The notes under the pieces are model-generated. The model worked only from the letters and a program-made list of their open reading frames with translations, did not search any database and had not been told where the DNA came from. Positions 5,735-7,595 of a stretch of DNA of 7,595 nt are shown here, in pieces. Every line of letters begins with the position of its first letter. Position 1 is the first letter of the stretch. Source of the stretch: VRUE01 sp035693025. GTDB lineage: Bacteria > Actinomycetota > Thermoleophilia > Solirubrobacterales > 70-9. A program made the translations under genes and the position numbers. Location: positions 1 through 7,595 of the forward strand of contig DASSHI010000039.1 in the NCBI GenBank assembly GCA_035693025.1. The letters are read 5' to 3'.

Positions 5735-6304
5735 GGAGTCGCCGGGCTCGCCCTCGGCCGGGTCCTCGGTGGGCTCCGGCTCGGGGGTGGGCTCGGGAGA
5801 AGCCGCCTCGGCCTCGGGGGCCTCCGCGGCGGGCTCCGGCGTCGTGGCCTCGGCCGGCGGATCGGCGACAGCGGTTGGAGCGGACGCTTCGGTGGCTGCC
5901 GGGGCAGTAGCCTCGGCCGGGGGAGCCGCAGCGGGCGCGCCCTGCGCCGGTCGCTCGCGCGACGCCCCGGGGCCCGGAGCGCTGGTCGCGGGCGGCGCCA
6001 TCACGGGCGTGTCGGCATCGACTTTGAAGATCCGGAAGCGCAGCACGCCGTCGGCGATCTTGAGGTTGTGGTCGAGCTCGCCGAGCAACTCCGTAGGAGC
6101 CTCGAAGCGGAGCCAGCGATAGTCGGCCTCGTTGCGGCCGTCGATCTCGTAAGCCATCTTGCGCAGGCCCCAGGCGTTCTCGTGCTTCAACGTCCCGGCG
6201 GCCTCGATCTGCTTCTTCGTCTCGTCGAGGACAGCATCGCGGGCCGGGGCGTCCTGCCCCGGGTCCAGCATCAAGACCAGCTCGTATTCACGTTGTGCCG
6301 CCAA
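5726..6304 (-). CDS. rpsF: 30S ribosomal protein S6 with long Ala/Pro/Glu tail
   Basis: S6 forms a heterodimer with S18 on the 30S platform. Residues about 5-97 are the S6 domain: REYELVLMLDPG (5-16), NAWGLRKMAYEIDGRNEADY (43-62), LRFEAP, and LDHNLKIADGVLRFRIFKV (78-96). Residues 98-192 are a low-complexity tail rich in Ala, Pro and Glu with almost no basic residues after about 118. Most S6 proteins end at 95-135 residues, so 192 is long. The only possible start codon between the upstream in-frame TAG and the conserved domain is TTG at 6304. No Shine-Dalgarno sequence is visible, and the TTG sits in a hairpin (6296-6316). The upstream proline-rich gene ends 26 nt earlier. A terminator-like hairpin overlaps the stop. 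The exact start is less certain than the identity. Confidence 0.94.
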   Translation of the reverse strand: MAAQREYELVLMLDPGQDAPARDAVLDETKKQIEAAGTLKHENAWGLRKMAYEIDGRNEADYRWLRFEAPTELLGELDHNLKIADGVLRFRIFKVDADTPVMAPPATSAPGPGASRERPAQGAPAAAPPAEATAPAATEASAPTAVADPPAEATTPEPAAEAPEAEAASPEPTPEPEPTEDPAEGEPGDSAA

Positions 6305-6316
6305 AACGGCGACGCA
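6296..6316 (-). promoter_or_regulatory. Hairpin over the TTG start of rpsF
   Basis: In the minus-strand RNA, TGC (6316-6314) and CGCC (6311-6308) pair with GCA (6298-6296) and GGCG (6302-6299) around a GTTTT loop, with a 2-nt GT bulge. This gives 7 bp. The start TTG (6304-6302) lies half in the loop and half in the stem, and no Shine-Dalgarno sequence is present. In several bacterial phyla S6:S18 represses its operon through a leader motif with a bulged or looped CCG. A CCG occurs here at the loop edge, but I cannot show that it is that motif. Confidence 0.35.
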
Positions 6317-6330
6317 CTATAGCCAGGTCG

Positions 6331-6783
6331 CTAGTGCGGAGCGAACTCGGCGGAGCCGTCCCCCGATGGTTCGGGCGGTGGCAGAGGGTCGACTGGAACA
6401 GGTTCTGGCGCTGGCGGCGGCGGCTCTGGCGCAGGGACGATGGTTTCGGCGGGCGGGTCCTGTCGCGGGGTGGGGGTGTCCGGGCGAGGCTGGGTTTTTC
6501 GCCCTCGAGGTTGTGGCCGTCCGAGATCCTCGCTGGGGCGAAAAACGCGACGCCGCCCCGCCCGGACACCCCCACCCCGCACCACCCGCCCGAGGTGCCG
6601 TTTGACCCGATGCTTGGGATCCTCCAGCGGCTGCGCCTGTATCCGCGGAAGTCCTACGTCGGCCGGCAGCGGCTCGGGTGTTGGAGGCTTCAGTAGCTGA
6701 GGTGCCAGTTGCAGGGCTACGAAGCCGGCGACCGAGGCCGCGGCGCCTTTGGCCACCGGCTCCCAGCGAACGCGAAGTCCCAT
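6331..6783 (-). CDS. Small membrane-anchored proline-rich protein, unknown function
   Basis: I do not recognise a family. The 150-residue product has a short N-terminus, one hydrophobic segment at about 13-31 (GAAASVAGFVALQLAPQLL) and then a proline-rich stretch (33-56). An arginine-rich middle section follows (about 64-112, with 12 Arg), then a Pro/Glu/Val-rich tail (PAPEPPPPAPEPVPVDPLPP) and a polar end. It looks like a single-pass membrane protein with an extended disordered domain. The middle section is encoded by a large nested palindrome and differs sharply in composition from both flanks; without it the protein would be uniformly Pro/acidic. The ATG at 6783 has only a weak AGAAG upstream, and an 8-bp stem ends just before it. 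It lies 67 nt after the GT20 gene and 26 nt before rpsF. Good frame composition and the membrane segment support it, but it could be lineage-restricted. Confidence 0.62.
   Translation of the reverse strand: MGLRVRWEPVAKGAAASVAGFVALQLAPQLLKPPTPEPLPADVGLPRIQAQPLEDPKHRVKRHLGRVVRGGGVRAGRRRVFRPSEDLGRPQPRGRKTQPRPDTPTPRQDPPAETIVPAPEPPPPAPEPVPVDPLPPPEPSGDGSAEFAPH
6450..6592. repeat. 143-bp nested palindrome inside the proline-rich gene
   Basis: Successive perfect arms nest inside one another: 9 bp (6450-6458 with 6584-6592), 22 bp (6465-6486 with 6559-6580), 10 bp (6495-6504 with 6536-6545, TTTTTCGCCC) and 5 bp (6506-6510 with 6528-6532). The central loop is 17 nt. The short intervals between arms do not match. 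A perfect 22-bp G-rich arm is far beyond chance and is not required by the protein. The element keeps the host frame open and encodes residues about 64-112. It resembles palindromic repeats that insert into genes, such as REP-like or RPE-like elements. Whether it recurs in the genome cannot be seen here. Confidence 0.85.
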
Positions 6784-6829
6784 ACAGCTTCTAAGTGCTC
6801 AGCGATCGAGATTCGCCCCCTGAAGCTGT
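6784..6829 (-). other. 8-bp inverted repeat before the proline-rich gene
   Basis: ACAGCTTC (6784-6791) and GAAGCTGT (6822-6829) are perfect inverted arms with a 30-nt loop. One arm directly abuts the ATG of the gene at 6783 and includes its only purine-rich Shine-Dalgarno-like bases, so the stem could limit translation. No U tract follows, so it is not a typical terminator for the GT20 gene. The rest of the 67-bp gap (6784-6850) shows nothing else. Confidence 0.4.
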
Positions 6830-6850
6830 CGTGAAGGACGATCCCGTCGC

Positions 6851-7595
6851 CTACGCCATGGCCTCGCGCAGCTCGGCGATGTCCTTCAGCTGCTCGTCGA
6901 CCCAGTCGCCCGGATTGCGCGAGTAGATGATCTCCTTGAGGTGCTGGGCGCGCAATTTTCGCTCCTCGGCGTCCATCGTCAGCGCCCGGTGGATCGCGTC
7001 GGCCTGCTCCTGGATGTCGAACGGGTTGACCGAGAGCACGCAGTCGGCGAGCTCCTCGTGCGAGCCGGTGTTCTCGGAGAGCATCAGCACGCCGTCGCGG
7101 GTGTTGACGGCCGGCGCCTCCTTGGCGACCAGGTTCATCCCGTCGAAGATCGAGTTGACCATCAAGAGGTCGAAGTGCTTGTAGCGGGCGACCGCCTCGG
7201 GGAAGTTCTCGTAGATCTTGAGGTCGATCGGCATCCAATCGGTCGTGCCGTGGCGATGGTTGACCACTGCCACCAGCGCCTCGATTTTCTCCAGGTACTC
7301 GGCGTACTCGGGCACGTCCTGGCGCGAGGGCTGCAGGTGGGCGATGAAGGTCACTTTTTCCTGGAACTCCGGGTGCTGGGTGAGGAAGGTGTCGAAGGCG
7401 GTGAAGCCGCGCAGCACGTTCTTGGAGAGATCGGCCCGGTCGACGCGGATGATGAGGTGCTTGCGTCGCCGCTCGAGCACTTCCCGCTCGGCCTCGGCCA
7501 CCTCGGGCGACTCCGCGGCGCGGCGCAGGCGTTCGGCGTCGATCGAGAGCGGGTAGGCGCGGCACAGCGTCTGGCCGCCCCCGTGGCGCACGACG
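6851..7595 (-). CDS. otsA: GT20 glycosyltransferase, trehalose-6-phosphate synthase-like, C-terminal part (5' end beyond window)
   Basis: OtsA-type enzymes transfer glucose from a nucleotide sugar to glucose-6-phosphate to give trehalose-6-phosphate, a stress protectant precursor. The frame is open to the right edge, giving the last 247 residues, roughly the C-terminal GT-B domain. AYPLSID (13-19 of the fragment) matches the family's domain junction. RVDRADLSKN (50-59) corresponds to the usual RLDYxKG and keeps the Arg (53) and Lys (58) that bind the donor phosphates. PSRQDVPEY (89-97) and FDGMNLVAKE (150-159) are the other hallmarks. VNPFDIQEQADAIHRAL and an Arg-rich helix close the domain, and no phosphatase domain follows. 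Several family positions differ (DY to DL, KG to KN, and an unusual HRHGTTDWMPI block), so a related glucosyl-phosphate synthase activity is possible. The stop TAG at 6851-6853 is clear. Confidence 0.83.
   Translation of the reverse strand, partial: VVRHGGGQTLCRAYPLSIDAERLRRAAESPEVAEAEREVLERRRKHLIIRVDRADLSKNVLRGFTAFDTFLTQHPEFQEKVTFIAHLQPSRQDVPEYAEYLEKIEALVAVVNHRHGTTDWMPIDLKIYENFPEAVARYKHFDLLMVNSIFDGMNLVAKEAPAVNTRDGVLMLSENTGSHEELADCVLSVNPFDIQEQADAIHRALTMDAEERKLRAQHLKEIIYSRNPGDWVDEQLKDIAELREAMA

Noticed and set aside
5468..6322. Gly/Arg-rich plus-strand frame opposite rpsF and ssb
   Set aside because: It is a translation of the complement of the Ala/Pro/Glu tail codons, giving artificial Gly-Leu-Arg repeats.
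6288..6575. Alternative minus-strand frame across the palindrome, 95 residues
   Set aside because: It has no membrane segment or composition signal, overlaps the rpsF start, and its start lies inside the palindrome; the frame at 6331-6783 is better.
6450..6592. Complete IS or transposon terminal repeats
   Set aside because: The arms are only tens of bases apart with no transposase between them, and no clear target-site duplication flanks the element.

Overview
The window is a G+C-rich bacterial chromosome segment with almost all genes on the minus strand. It looks like core-genome DNA of a high-G+C Actinomycetota. The classic rpsF-ssb-rpsR-rplI ribosomal/replication cluster is followed by dnaB and purA. 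GTG and TTG starts, strong G/C bias at third positions and many long antisense shadow frames all fit a G+C-rich actinobacterium. A deep-branching lineage such as Thermoleophilia/Solirubrobacterales is my best guess, from overall protein flavour only, and is not proven here.

Layout in the direction of transcription (right to left). First comes the C-terminal half of a divergent GT20 trehalose-6-phosphate synthase-like enzyme (6851-7595, running off the edge). Next is a small membrane-anchored proline-rich protein (6331-6783), whose middle is encoded by a large nested palindrome (6450-6592). Then come rpsF (S6, with a long Ala/Pro/Glu tail), ssb, rpsR and rplI, and a polytopic membrane protein with an HIHH motif (3560-4288). 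A short gene on the opposite strand (3220-3588) encodes a coiled-coil, tail-anchored protein and sits between the ribosomal cluster and the replication block. The replication block is dnaB (1584-3005) and a DnaC/DnaI-like AAA+ protein (823-1584), coupled by a TGATG overlap. The start of purA (1-798, running off the left edge) follows 24 nt later.

How the genes fit together: S6 and S18 form a heterodimer on the 30S platform, L9 is a 50S protein, SSB coats single-stranded DNA, and DnaB with its probable AAA+ loader provides the replicative helicase. PurA supplies adenylate precursors. Translation, replication and nucleotide synthesis are therefore grouped, as in many bacteria. The membrane proteins, the coiled-coil gene and the GT20 enzyme are lineage-specific neighbours.

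I see no complete mobile element, CRISPR array, tRNA or rRNA. The least ordinary signals are RNA or repeat features: the in-frame nested palindrome inside the proline-rich gene, the rpsR leader with two mutually exclusive stems plus an 11-bp tandem repeat, and a hairpin over the TTG start of rpsF. The DnaC/DnaI-like gene paired with dnaB in a probable actinobacterium is also notable. No clearly new system is demonstrated.
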